The translations under genes were made by a program, and so were the position numbers. The notes beneath the pieces were generated by a model that saw only the letters and a program-made list of their open reading frames with translations, had not been told where the DNA came from and ran no database searches. A DNA stretch of 64,000 bases from Bradyrhizobium sp. CB1717 (GTDB lineage: Bacteria; Pseudomonadota; Alphaproteobacteria; Rhizobiales; Xanthobacteraceae), in the NCBI RefSeq assembly GCF_029714325.1, contig NZ_CP121666.1:3410001-3474000 (forward strand), given 5' to 3'. Below are positions 34,356 through 42,542 of the stretch, piece after piece (within the stretch, counting starts at the first letter, position 1; the number at the start of each line of letters is the position of its first letter).

Positions 34356-34637
34356 ATGACTGATCGTTTCGCGAACTCCATCTCCACGGCGCTCCGTCAT
34401 CCCGGCGTGATCGCGCTGATCGTGGCTGGTTTGACGATTGCGGCCATGCTGATCGTCGACCACGGACCGTGGAGCCGTGCCAAGACCCAGCCGGCCCATG
34501 TCGCGATGTATGCGACGACGGGCGAAGCCGCTCGCGCCGCGGGCGCTGCAGTGCTTCCGACCGAACCGAAGTCGCCGATCGAGCCGGCGCGGCCGGGGCC
34601 GAAGACATCCCCGACCGTCAATCCCGTGACGCCGTAA
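34356..34637 (+). CDS. Single-pass membrane hypothetical protein
   Basis: 93 residues with one membrane segment (about 17-34, VIALIVAGLTIAAMLIV) and a Pro/Ala/Thr-rich tail ending TSPTVNPVTP that would lie in the periplasm. No clear Shine-Dalgarno. It converges with the enolase-superfamily gene. Function unknown. Confidence 0.5.
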   Translation: MTDRFANSISTALRHPGVIALIVAGLTIAAMLIVDHGPWSRAKTQPAHVAMYATTGEAARAAGAAVLPTEPKSPIEPARPGPKTSPTVNPVTP

Positions 34638-34643
34638 TCCGCG

Positions 34644-35858
34644 TCAGCTCTTGCGGCCATAGTTGAGGAGCCCGCCGCTCGTTCTCGGCGGGTGCGCGCG
34701 CAATGCGTCCTCATTCGGTTCGGTGCCCCAGCCGGGCCGGTCCGGAATGACGAGATGGCCGTTCTGGATCTCCGGCTCCTGTGTGAAGAGCTCGCGGTCC
34801 CAGGACAGGCGATCGATGTCGATCTCCATGATGCGCAGGTTCGGTACGGCTGCGCAGAAATGCGCGTTCATCATCGAGCAGAGGTGGCCGTAGAAATTGT
34901 GCGGGGCGACGTTGACCTCGAACGCTTCGGCCGCCGCAGCGATCTTCATCGATTGCCAGACGCCGTTCCAGGGCGTGTCGATGATCGCGACATCCATCGC
35001 CTGCTCGTGGAAATAGCGCAGGAATTCTCGCAAGCCCAGCAGCGTCTCGCAGGACGAGATCGGATGCGGGCTTTGCCTGCGGATGTAGCCGAGCGCCTCC
35101 GGATTGAAACTGTCGATCTCGATCCAGAACATGTCGAGGTCGGCGATGGTGCGCAGGATCTTCAGATAGCCCTCGGTCTTGGCGTTGAAGTTGCAGTCGA
35201 GCAGGATGTCGACATCGGGGCCGGCGCCGTCGCGAATCGCTTCGAGATGCATGCGCAGGTCGCGCAGGATTTTCCGGTCGACATTGATTTCCGGCGCAAA
35301 CGGTGAGCCGAAGCCGGGACGCCAGCCGGTCGGCTTGCCGTCGTCATAGGAGAAGATGTTGGTCTTGAGCGCGGTGAACTTTTTCTCGCGCACCTCGCGG
35401 CCCATTGCTTTGACGCCATCGAGGCTTTCGATCGGCGGCTTGTACCAGGAGGGATGATTGATCCGCCACGTCGCGCAATGCGACCAGTACACCCGGACAC
35501 GATCGCGGATCTTGCCGCCGAGCAGCTCGTAGCAGGGCACGCCGAGACACTTCGCCTTGGCGTCGAGCAGCGCGTTCTCGATCGCTCCGAGCGCCTGCGC
35601 CACGACGCCGCCGGCAGCGGGACGGGTCGCAGCGAACAGTTCGGCATAGATGCGCTCGTGCTGGAAGACGTTCTGCCCGATCACGCGGGCGGACAGGCGC
35701 TGGATGGCAGCGCCGACCCCGGGCGAGCCAAAACCCTCGTCGAACTCGCTCCAGCCGACGATGCCGTCTTCGGTCGTCAGCTTGACGAAATGGTAATTTC
35801 TCCAGCCGGCATCGCAGGCGAGGATTTCGATGTTTGTTGTTTTTGATGATTTGGTCAT
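34644..35858 (-). CDS. Mandelate racemase/muconate lactonizing enzyme family protein
   Basis: 404-residue enolase-superfamily enzyme. The N-terminal capping domain (residues about 1-125) is followed by a barrel with the general-base Lys strand (LKTN), three metal carboxylates (LLDCN, WIEID, SSCETL) and a catalytic His candidate in APHNFYGH. These enzymes abstract the proton alpha to a carboxylate; sugar-acid dehydratases are the commonest type. Substrate not assignable. Single gene. Confidence 0.85.
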   Translation of the reverse strand: MTKSSKTTNIEILACDAGWRNYHFVKLTTEDGIVGWSEFDEGFGSPGVGAAIQRLSARVIGQNVFQHERIYAELFAATRPAAGGVVAQALGAIENALLDAKAKCLGVPCYELLGGKIRDRVRVYWSHCATWRINHPSWYKPPIESLDGVKAMGREVREKKFTALKTNIFSYDDGKPTGWRPGFGSPFAPEINVDRKILRDLRMHLEAIRDGAGPDVDILLDCNFNAKTEGYLKILRTIADLDMFWIEIDSFNPEALGYIRRQSPHPISSCETLLGLREFLRYFHEQAMDVAIIDTPWNGVWQSMKIAAAAEAFEVNVAPHNFYGHLCSMMNAHFCAAVPNLRIMEIDIDRLSWDRELFTQEPEIQNGHLVIPDRPGWGTEPNEDALRAHPPRTSGGLLNYGRKS

Positions 35859-36032
35859 GTCGCTCCCTGTCGCCCGGTGGGGCTTTTTGTTTGTTGTGGC
35901 GAGCTCGAAAGGGCCCAGGTTGCAACTGTTAGGCTAACAACGGACCGGCGTGAAGCCCGCTGTAGCGCGCCGGGCGCCTTACGCCCACCTCGGCAGGGAG
36001 GCCTGTAGACAGCGGCATTGTCGCAAGGTTAG

Positions 36033-37319
36033 TCAGCCGATCACTGAGGAGCCGAGCAGCGCGAGGACGGCCAGCGCCATCAGGGCGGTGCCGAGCCAGC
36101 CCAGCGCGATCAGCCACGACCGGGCCCTGAAACGGCCCATGATCGTGCGGCTCGAGACGATGAGCATCATCATCGCCATGATCGGAACGGCGACGATGCC
36201 GTTGAGCACAGCGCTCCAGACCAGCATGTGCATGGAATCGATGCCGGTGAATCCCAGCCCGAAGCCGATCGCGGTCGCGGTCGCGATGATGGTGTAGAAG
36301 CCGATGGCCTCGTCGGGTTTCGCCTCGAGCGTGGCGTGCCAGCCGAAAATCTCGGCAACGCCATAGGCAGCCGAGCCGGCCAGCACCGGGATCGCGAGCA
36401 GGCCCGTGCCGATGATGCCGAGCGCGAACAGGGCAAAGGTGAAATCGCCGGCAAGCGGCCGCAGCGCCTCGGCGGCGTCGGTTGCCGAACTGACGTTGGT
36501 GACGCCGTTGGCGTGCAGCACCGACGCCGTGGTGAGGATGATGAAGAAGGCGATGCCATTGGAGAGCAGCATCCCGGCGATGGTGTCGGCCCTGATGCGC
36601 GCGAGCTCCGGACTGCCGCCGCGCTTCAGTTCGCGAAGCGGCTTGTCGCGCTCGCCCTGGTTCATCTCCTCGACCTCCTGCGAGGCCTGCCAGAAGAACA
36701 GATAGGGGCTGATGGTGGTGCCGAGCACGGCCACCACCATCATGAAATAGCCGGCACTGACATTCGCCTCCGGCCACACTGCGGCGAGCAGCGCCGTGCT
36801 CCACGGAATCTTCACGGTGAAGGCGGTCGCGACATAGGCGAACAGCGCGAGCGTGAGAAACTTCAGCACCGGTGAATAGCGGCGATAGGGCACGAACACC
36901 TGGAGCAGGGTCGAGCCGGCCGCGAAGATCAGGGCGTGCTCGTGGTTGAGGCCGCCGATGACGAGCGAGAGCGCTTCGGCCATCGCGGCGATGTCGGCGG
37001 CGATGTTGAAGGTGTTCGCGGCGACGAGCATGAAGATGAGCGCCAGCACCGCCCAGCGCGGCGCGACCTGCGTCACGTTGGCGGCCAGCCCCTTGCCCGT
37101 CACCCGGCCGATCCGCGCGCTGACGAGCTGAATGGCGATCATGAACGGGGTGGTCAGAAATACCGTCCACAACAGTCCGTAGCCGAATTGCGCGCCGGCC
37201 TGCGAATATGTGGCAATGCCTGAAGGATCGTCGTCGGCCGCCCCGGTGATGAGACCCGGCCCCAGCCGCTTCAGCACTGTCGAGGCGGATTTCGGCGGGG
37301 CGAGGGCGCTGTCGCTCAT
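36033..37319 (-). CDS. NRAMP-related divalent metal transporter, divergent motifs
   Basis: 428 residues with 11-12 hydrophobic segments and the overall NRAMP fold. The TM1 metal motif, DPGN in true NRAMPs, is DPSG here (GAADDDPSGIATYS), and the TM6 MPH motif appears to be replaced by SPY (LGTTISPYLFFW). Metal specificity is therefore uncertain: Mg or another hard ion, or a non-metal substrate, is possible. The open frame runs far upstream, but that part has no coding character; ATG at 37319 begins the conserved N-terminus (VLKRLGPGLITGA). Confidence 0.82.
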   Translation of the reverse strand: MSDSALAPPKSASTVLKRLGPGLITGAADDDPSGIATYSQAGAQFGYGLLWTVFLTTPFMIAIQLVSARIGRVTGKGLAANVTQVAPRWAVLALIFMLVAANTFNIAADIAAMAEALSLVIGGLNHEHALIFAAGSTLLQVFVPYRRYSPVLKFLTLALFAYVATAFTVKIPWSTALLAAVWPEANVSAGYFMMVVAVLGTTISPYLFFWQASQEVEEMNQGERDKPLRELKRGGSPELARIRADTIAGMLLSNGIAFFIILTTASVLHANGVTNVSSATDAAEALRPLAGDFTFALFALGIIGTGLLAIPVLAGSAAYGVAEIFGWHATLEAKPDEAIGFYTIIATATAIGFGLGFTGIDSMHMLVWSAVLNGIVAVPIMAMMMLIVSSRTIMGRFRARSWLIALGWLGTALMALAVLALLGSSVIG

Positions 37320-37438
37320 GTAGGATCTCGGGTCTTTCCGGCGTTCCGTTTGCGAAAGGGGAAGCCCGGAAGAAATGCCGCGGGGGAACGATGGTTCCTT
37401 GACCGGGAAAAGCGGATTCCGATTAAGCGAATCCCGAT

Positions 37439-37468
37439 TTGATCCGTCGGGCAAAACACCTGTATAAA
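37439..37468 (+). promoter_or_regulatory. Promoter module related to the small-RNA repeats
   Basis: TTGATC (37439-37444), then an 18-base spacer beginning CGTCGGGCAAAACACC, then TATAAA (37463-37468). The spacer core is identical to that of the five promoter-terminator units at 42.7 and 44.9-45.4 kb, with the same spacing. No terminator of that family follows; a 28-codon ORF lies 54 bases downstream. Confidence 0.65.
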
Positions 37469-37521
37469 GGCACCATCGCAACCGCTCCGGCGCACGGCGA
37501 CGTTCGCTCCTGCTCAGCTTC

Positions 37522-37608
37522 ATGCCGATGTGCAACCGCGCGACCATGCACGCCAGTCGCGCCATCCGCAACGTGCGCATGGACACCGGCAAGGTGTTCG
37601 CGCCGTGA
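37522..37608 (+). CDS. Possible micro-ORF downstream of the promoter module
   Basis: 28 codons (MPMCNRATMHASRAIRNVRM then DTGKVFAP). It lies within the predicted transcript of the promoter at 37439. There is no strong Shine-Dalgarno, so it is only a candidate. Confidence 0.25.
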   Translation: MPMCNRATMHASRAIRNVRMDTGKVFAP

Positions 37609-37953
37609 GCGCTTGATGACGCACGCTCAGGACAAATGCAGGTAGCGCCCGTCGAACTGCGCCAGCTCCTGGACCTTGTGGGCCGCCGAGGCTTCGCAAC
37701 ACTGGACAATGCGTTTCCAGATCGGGCGCACCTAACAAATGTTAAGTCGCAGCCCGCCCACCGGCAACTTGGCCTGAGCATTCCGCAGGGTGCGCACTGG
37801 AAGTTAGGAACCAAACGGCGATGGAGCCGTTGCGCTGCCGTTTCATGGTCGTGACCAAAGCGTGTCACGCCGCTTGCTGTCCTTCCGAAACGCCAAAGAC
37901 TGGGACCACCCGTGTTTCGGGCGCGGACGTTGGACGTGAAAAGGGGGCTCGCT

Positions 37954-38043
37954 TTGGCAGCCGATCTGATTTTCAAAATCGCCATCATCGCCTTGTTTAC
38001 GTTCTCGGCGGTGCTCGCCTCGATGCTGTGGCTGAGCGTGTGA
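37954..38043 (+). CDS. Possible 29-residue hydrophobic peptide
   Basis: Starts at TTG with AGGGGG about six bases upstream. Residues 4-28 form one membrane segment (LIFKIAIIALFTFSAVLASM). It may be a small membrane protein. The GTG 18 bases earlier is an alternative start. Confidence 0.45.
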   Translation: MAADLIFKIAIIALFTFSAVLASMLWLSV

Positions 38044-38136
38044 AGCACGCGCTGCCGGCGCGAAAGCTTGCATGATCGGCGCTCGGGAACGGCAGCTCCG
38101 TTGCCGCGTTTTCCTGGCGACAAGGAGGATCAGCGC

Positions 38137-38346
38137 ATGGACAACCTGACGAAGCGCGCACAGCCGGACCGCAGCAAGATCAACATGCACGAGGCGTTCG
38201 AGGTCAAGTACTGGACCCATGCGCTCGGCGTGTCGAAGGAAGAGCTGCAGAAGGCCGTCGACAAGGTCGGTAATTCCGCCGCGGCCGTCCGCAAAGAGTT
38301 GGCGGCGACCGGCGCACGCGAGCCTGAGACGCGGTCCTCTACTTGA
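38137..38346 (+). CDS. DUF3606 family protein
   Basis: 69 residues matching the DUF3606 pattern (DRSKINMHEAFEVKYWTHALGVSKEELQ, then AVDKVGNSAAAVRKEL). These small basic-acidic helical proteins are common in rhizobia and have no known function. AAGGAGG lies ahead of the ATG. It overlaps the convergent membrane-protein gene by 8 bases at their 3' ends. Confidence 0.75.
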   Translation: MDNLTKRAQPDRSKINMHEAFEVKYWTHALGVSKEELQKAVDKVGNSAAAVRKELAATGAREPETRSST

Positions 38347-38524
38347 TGCTGACGAACATGCCCCAGGCGGCGGCCAGCGCCGCGCCGGTGAAGACGACCA
38401 CCGGGTTGTCGCAGAACGTGCCGCCATAGCGGCACACGTCCGCGCCGAACTGGCCGAGCTCGTGATGGCCCGCGGAGTAGAACAGTCCCGACAGCACCAG
38501 CAATGCGGCGGCGACGTAATACAT
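38339..38524 (-). CDS. Small two-pass membrane protein
   Basis: 61 residues with two hydrophobic segments (YYVAAALLVLSGLFYSAGHH and NPVVVFTGAALAAAWGMFV) joined by a loop with two Cys (VCRYGGTFC). GGAGAG lies eight bases before the ATG. Function unknown. Confidence 0.6.
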   Translation of the reverse strand: MYYVAAALLVLSGLFYSAGHHELGQFGADVCRYGGTFCDNPVVVFTGAALAAAWGMFVSIK

Positions 38525-38635
38525 CGATAGTCTCTCCGAAGCTCTTCGACCTGTGCCCCTCGCGGGCGACATGTCCCAGCTTGGCGCGAACAGATTTTGT
38601 TTCGCCGAATCTGATTTGCCGGATTTAAGTAAAAT

Positions 38636-38665
38636 TTGCGCCGTCGGGTAAAACACCGGCAGTAT
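38636..38665 (+). promoter_or_regulatory. Second solitary promoter module of the repeat family
   Basis: TTGCGC (38636-38641), an 18-base spacer beginning CGTCGGGTAAAACACC, then CAGTAT (38660-38665). It is one base different from the family core, with the same spacing. It points toward the 3' end of a convergent gene, so any transcript would be short or antisense. Confidence 0.5.
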
Positions 38666-38697
38666 ACATGTGCGACTTCCCAAAACTATTTCGCTTC

Positions 38698-38913
38698 CTA
38701 AGGCAGCATCAATGAGAGAAGCCGTTGCCGGTCTTGCTGACGCTGGCGATGGTCCTCGCGCATGATTGCAAGCTCGGCCTCGGCGTCACTCGGATCTTGA
38801 TGTTGCCGTTTCAGGTCGACGATCATCGCCTCCTGCTGGGCCAGCCGCCGCTCCCCTTCAATCACCTCACGTTCCAGCTGCCTCAGCTGGTCCAGGATGG
38901 CATCGTTGAACAT
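38698..38913 (-). CDS. Small coiled-coil hypothetical protein
   Basis: 71 residues, nearly all a heptad-rich helix (LDQLRQLEREVIEGERRLAQ, then EAELAIMREDHRQRQQDRQR). No clear ribosome-binding site. Function unknown. Confidence 0.5.
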   Translation of the reverse strand: MFNDAILDQLRQLEREVIEGERRLAQQEAMIVDLKRQHQDPSDAEAELAIMREDHRQRQQDRQRLLSLMLP

Positions 38914-39287
38914 CGTCAAACGCCGCGCGGTCGCACAGTTAGAAACGGCCCCAGCACAACCCTAAATGCCGGGGCCGTTGGAGGTTGCCTGGCTAAGCGC
39001 ACCAGGCGGATCAAGCTTAAAATAGTCCCGGACTCTTTTTATGTTCACTTTTGAACAGAGGCATTACCTATTTTTCCCAACTGAATTCACATAAGCGAAT
39101 GCAGCCCCTGCGTCGATTTCGGGAAAACGCCCCAGCTTGGATCAACATCTACAGGGGCGCGGATCACCCATTGGTCTGCTGCTGTCCCGTCGCGGACGAC
39201 GAAACAGTCCTGAAACAATCCCGAAACCCGATTGTCCTGAACGCCCTTTCCGCTCGTCTCGACCAACCAAGCGAAAGGGAGATCATC
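38914..39287. other. Intergenic stretch with two consecutive hairpins
   Basis: AACGGCCCCAGC/GCCGGGGCCGTT (38944-38979, 12-base arms, one mismatch) is followed by GCCTGG/CCAGGC (38987-39007). They could be a structured RNA or terminators; there is no T-run directly after either. No gene is supported here. Confidence 0.45.
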
Positions 39288-39386
39288 ATGATCCAGGTCG
39301 GTTCGAAGGAAGAAGTCGCGTTTCTGCTGATGCTGTTCGGCACCCACACCCAGCCGGTCGAGCGGCCGAAGTCGCGGCAAGGCTGA
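39288..39386 (+). CDS. Micro-protein of 32 residues
   Basis: Starts with ATG seven bases after AAGGGAG. Short sequence MIQVGSKEEVAFLLMLFG with a basic end. It is followed after 11 bases by an 82-residue gene, so it may be a leader or coupled partner. Confidence 0.45.
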   Translation: MIQVGSKEEVAFLLMLFGTHTQPVERPKSRQG

Positions 39387-39397
39387 GGCAAAAACCC

Positions 39398-39646
39398 ATG
39401 CCCGGCTTGGCCGAATGCCAGAGCCTCTTGCGTCTTCTGATCGCAAGGGGCGATCCGAAGGCGATCCCGCAAGCCAAGGGCGCCATCGACCAATATCTGA
39501 ACACGGCGCCGGTCAGCGCCCGCGGGCGCGGCCTGCGCGTGCTGCAGCGCGATGCCCTCGACCTGCATGTTGCCGCGGTCGGCGTTCAGCGCTCCTTTGC
39601 CGAAACGGTGGATGCCTATATCGAGCGGAAGCTCGCGGAGGAGTGA
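39398..39646 (+). CDS. Small hypothetical protein
   Basis: 82 residues, mixed helix, no motif recognised (AECQSLLRLLIARGDPKAIP). The GAGG at the previous stop codon can serve as ribosome-binding site. The 3' end overlaps the convergent gene by 31 bases. Confidence 0.5.
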   Translation: MPGLAECQSLLRLLIARGDPKAIPQAKGAIDQYLNTAPVSARGRGLRVLQRDALDLHVAAVGVQRSFAETVDAYIERKLAEE

Positions 39647-39873
39647 GGCGGCTGCTTGCCGGGGCCTGTGTCTTCGGGCGAGGCTGCGACGGGCAATGTC
39701 GCCTGTTTCAGCAGGCCGACCCTGCGGTCGAGCTGCCAGACCTCGACGTCGCCCCGGCGCGTGAAACGCCGCGCGAACAGAAGCGCGGACGCATCGGACC
39801 GTGCCTCGAAAGCTTCGGCGGACTGAAACACCCCGTTCTCCCCGACAAGATAGGCGCGGTATTGCTGCATCAT
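39616..39873 (-). CDS. Small hypothetical protein, second of a coupled pair
   Basis: 85 residues (RAYLVGENGVFQSAEAFEAR, then RRGDVEVWQLDRRVGLL), a compact alpha/beta fold I know only as a recurring bradyrhizobial hypothetical. Its ATG overlaps the stop of the upstream gene (ATGA). Confidence 0.6.
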   Translation of the reverse strand: MMQQYRAYLVGENGVFQSAEAFEARSDASALLFARRFTRRGDVEVWQLDRRVGLLKQATLPVAASPEDTGPGKQPPHSSASFRSI

Positions 39874-40070
39874 ATCGGCGCCCTCAGGCCGGGCGAGCGA
39901 AGCCAGGCTTCGATCTGCAACGCCGTCTCGTCCTGCCGCGCCCTGCGCAGCAATATCTCGCGCTCGCGCCCGGGCGGCAGCGCGCGCGCCTTGTCGCGAA
40001 GGCGCGCCGCTTCCTCGGCAAGCCGCTGATCGAGAGTTCTGGTCTGCTTGAAACGCCGCCGCGTCAGCAT
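39870..40070 (-). CDS. Small basic helical protein, first of a coupled pair
   Basis: 66 residues, very Arg-rich (MLTRRRFKQTRTLDQRLAEE, then LPPGREREILLRRARQDE), probably one long helix. It overlaps the next gene by 4 bases. The ATG at 40070 was chosen over an upstream start that lacks a ribosome-binding site. Function unknown. Confidence 0.55.
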   Translation of the reverse strand: MLTRRRFKQTRTLDQRLAEEAARLRDKARALPPGREREILLRRARQDETALQIEAWLRSPGLRAPI

Positions 40071-40400
40071 GTTCTGCTCCCTTGCTGGAGTGGGACGGGA
40101 GCGCAATTGGCGTTCTCATCACCGATCGTTGCCACGGGCCTTGCGGTGATGGGTTAACGCTACGCTTGTGGCGGAGTGGGTGTCACAACATTTGATATGC
40201 TGCAGGGCGTTTATTTTCGCGCATATGTTGTGCGTTTTGAGCGACTTACTCATTTGGCGCGAAGGACGCTTTCAAGGTTCAGTTTTCAACAAAGCAATCT
40301 CCGGTAGTTTGCACAAAATCGCCGGCCGAGAATTCGTCCATAGGCGCCTGTGGCTGAGAGACCGATTGCGTTTCAGGTCGGCTGGCCGCGGCAACGGTGT
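40071..40400. other. AT-richer intergenic stretch
   Basis: 330 bases of lower GC content than the surroundings. A 78-codon open frame is present on the plus strand but lacks a ribosome-binding site and any recognisable feature. Nothing else seen. Confidence 0.4.
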
Positions 40401-40643
40401 TTAGCGCCGCACATAGCGGTAGGGAGGTTCAAAAACGTATGTCGAGCCGAAGCGGTATGGTAGTGGGTCGTAGCCAATCAAATACGCAGTTCTCACCCTG
40501 TAGAGCCTGTGTCGCACGACGGCAGTGTGCCGGTGCCACGTAGTGCTGCAGGCACACTTGGCACGAGAAGTGAACTCGGTGGCAGTCGCATTCTGAGGTA
40601 GAACAAAAATAGCAAATGCCCAAACCGCCAACGGCCGATACAT
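40401..40643 (-). CDS. Small exported hypothetical protein
   Basis: 80 residues with a signal peptide (LAVWAFAIFVLPQNATA) and a basic, Tyr-rich mature part with two Cys (KCACSTTW) ending FEPPYRYVRR. GGAGGAC lies six bases upstream of the ATG. Function unknown. Confidence 0.55.
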   Translation of the reverse strand: MYRPLAVWAFAIFVLPQNATATEFTSRAKCACSTTWHRHTAVVRHRLYRVRTAYLIGYDPLPYRFGSTYVFEPPYRYVRR

Positions 40644-40997
40644 GAGCGTCCTCCATACGCGCTTGCTGTCGTCCCTTAAAAGTTGGCGGGGGCTTCCAAA
40701 GTTCCCCAGCGTTGGTGCTGCGTGCGGTTCACCGGAACCCGTCCCAGCCGCGCAACGCATCACTGTACTAGCGGAGCGGCCCCGAGCCGATCCGGGGCGA
40801 CGTCTACGTTCGAAAATAAAAATGGCCCCGGCTCGCGGGCATGTGTGCCAAAATGGGAATAGCGGCCAGGCAACCTCCGGGCGCATTAACCCGTGCTGCT
40901 TGCAATAGATTGCTACCGGGCGGTACAATCTCCCTGTGCTGATATTTGACCATTCGATTTTCGAGAACTCATTTTTACAAACGCATTTGGAACGCCC
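40644..40997. other. Intergenic stretch
   Basis: 354 bases between divergent small genes. GCCCCG/CGGGGC (40779-40798) is a small inverted repeat. No gene is supported. Confidence 0.4.
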
Positions 40998-41204
40998 ATG
41001 TCGTGTAGACCAATCGTCTCAGCTTATGTACGCTTGAGGAACCAGCAGGCACTCGAAGATATGAGAGATCTTCGTCGCCAATTATTGAGGTCCGCGTCCG
41101 GTTCCGCAATCAAGCACGTTCACGATGATCTCCGATTGATTGAAGATGGGTTGGAACAGCTCCGCCGAAGTTGGCAAGCGGACAGGACCGGATCCTGTCG
41201 TTAG
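40998..41204 (+). CDS. Small hypothetical protein
   Basis: 68 residues, charged and helical (QALEDMRDLRRQLLRSASGS, DDLRLIEDGLEQLRRSW). Weak ribosome-binding site (GGAA). Base composition is lower in GC than the core. Function unknown. Confidence 0.45.
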   Translation: MSCRPIVSAYVRLRNQQALEDMRDLRRQLLRSASGSAIKHVHDDLRLIEDGLEQLRRSWQADRTGSCR

Positions 41205-41270
41205 CGCCCGCAGCTAGGGCACTGCAGATCCGAGGTACCCGGTTGCCCCGTCGCTACTTCCTCGCCTCAT

Positions 41271-41747
41271 TTACCGTGCTCTCGTGCGCAGACCGTCAAT
41301 GTTGTTGACCAAAGTCTGCGCGGTGCCGGCCTCTCTATTCGAGTTTCGCGGCAAGACGGCATAGTATGTGCGTCCGTTGTGCCTCGGATCGCTGCCATCG
41401 CTCGCCTTGAAATCAACAGCGCGCCATGTGTTCTTCGGGTTGAACCGCGCGAAGGCGTAGCGGTCGGCCGGCAGTGGTGTGGCGCCTTCGTAGACTACAA
41501 GGGATGCTGCTTCTTCGCCGATGGCGCTCTGCTTGAAACCGTAGTAGCGAACGGAATTCCCGTGGTCATCACTGCTGCCAGCGGGCAGAATCAGGGCGAC
41601 GTGTTCGCCGTCCGGTGCAGCGATATGGTGTGTTTCCAGAAGGAAGTAAGTCGGCGTCCAAACCGCGTACATTGCGGCGGCAATCAGCACGATCTCCCGT
41701 AGTCGGATGCCGCGGTCGAGCCAACCTGTAACCTTGCTCGAATGCAT
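41271..41747 (-). CDS. Single-pass membrane hypothetical protein
   Basis: 158 residues with one membrane segment (about 19-36, IVLIAAAMYAVWTPTYFLL) and a periplasmic-type domain rich in Asn, Asp and Tyr. No family recognised; GC content is lower than the core. Function unknown. Confidence 0.55.
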   Translation of the reverse strand: MHSSKVTGWLDRGIRLREIVLIAAAMYAVWTPTYFLLETHHIAAPDGEHVALILPAGSSDDHGNSVRYYGFKQSAIGEEAASLVVYEGATPLPADRYAFARFNPKNTWRAVDFKASDGSDPRHNGRTYYAVLPRNSNREAGTAQTLVNNIDGLRTRAR

Positions 41748-41885
41748 TTTACTTACTCAACGCCCCGCGAGAATTTTACTGCGGCACCCTTAACAAAACA
41801 GCCAATGGTTGTTCAAGTTACTCCGAGGATAATGTGGCACAAACTGCATAACCGCCCTGGCCTAACGTAGGTTAGGATCGGAGGC

Positions 41886-41975
41886 ATGGGCAGAGAACAA
41901 CTAGTGCTCGTGCTTGCTATTAGCGCTGGTGTGTTCACTGTTGGCGCTGCAGCGGCGCTAGTCTTTGGCCTTTGA
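41886..41975 (+). CDS. Possible 29-residue hydrophobic peptide
   Basis: MGREQ followed by a 23-residue membrane segment (VLVLAISAGVFTVGAAAALV). AGGA lies eight bases before the ATG. A candidate small membrane protein or type I toxin-like peptide. Confidence 0.4.
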   Translation: MGREQLVLVLAISAGVFTVGAAAALVFGL

Positions 41976-42034
41976 TCTGTCTCAATTAGCGCACGCGAGC
42001 CGCCCCGCATCTTTCCCTCCTATGGGAGGAGACA

Positions 42035-42115
42035 ATGCGGCCCTGGATGTTGCATGCGCTTGCTTGGGGTGCAGCCGCCGTGGGCTTGGCAGCCATCATC
42101 TCCATGAGCATGTAG
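42035..42115 (+). CDS. Possible 26-residue hydrophobic peptide with strong ribosome-binding site
   Basis: GGAGGAG lies four bases ahead of the ATG, the strongest ribosome-binding site in this stretch. The peptide is one membrane segment (MLHALAWGAAAVGLAAIISM). It is 59 bases downstream of the previous micro-ORF. Confidence 0.45.
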   Translation: MRPWMLHALAWGAAAVGLAAIISMSM

Positions 42116-42221
42116 AGGCCTGCACCGATCGCTTGCTCCAGCGCGCGAATGGTGTCGATCTACAGATCCAAGAGGTCGCTGCGGGCGGTACCGTTGATGT
42201 TGAGTTGGGGGCAGCTGCATA

Positions 42222-42443
42222 TCAAGGTTGCTTCTGAGCGTGCTCGGCCTCGACGGCGCGCAGCAGGGCGGCAAGGCTGGGATATTCCACGCCATTGCGC
42301 GCGTAGCGGTTGACAGGCTCGACATAGCGGGCCGATCCGTCGGGCTTGCCGCGCCAGCTGAATCGCAGCACGGCACTGTTGTGATGGCGCAGAACGTGGC
42401 CGGCGCCACTACCGAAATACAAGCTCATGGCGTGGGGCTTCAT
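42222..42443 (-). CDS. Small hypothetical protein
   Basis: 73 residues, His/Arg-rich (SLYFGSGAGHVLRHHNSAVL, then PVNRYARNGVEYPSLAALLR). GGAGG lies eight bases before the ATG. Function unknown. Confidence 0.5.
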   Translation of the reverse strand: MKPHAMSLYFGSGAGHVLRHHNSAVLRFSWRGKPDGSARYVEPVNRYARNGVEYPSLAALLRAVEAEHAQKQP

Positions 42444-42542
42444 GGCCGCGCCTCCAGCTTCGCCAGCTCCGACTCGTCCATTCCCGGATAAGCATCCGGA
42501 ACGGAGACGTTCCTATTGTAGGCCAGGAGAGATTCGGCGGGG

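Larger units (their letters stand above)
37320..38136. other. Long accessory intergenic region
   Basis: About 800 bases between the NRAMP-like gene and the DUF3606 gene. It holds one promoter-like module (37439-37468) and two micro-ORFs listed separately. Longer open frames lack ribosome-binding sites and coding character. Confidence 0.5.

Noticed and set aside
37320..38123. Long upstream extension of the NRAMP-like open frame on the minus strand
   Set aside because: The extra 268 residues are Arg/Ser-rich with no hydrophobic or family pattern and run through the promoter module and the DUF3606 ribosome-binding site.
40168..40404. 78-codon plus-strand open frame in the AT-richer gap
   Set aside because: No ribosome-binding site, no motif, and overlap with the end of a better supported minus-strand gene.
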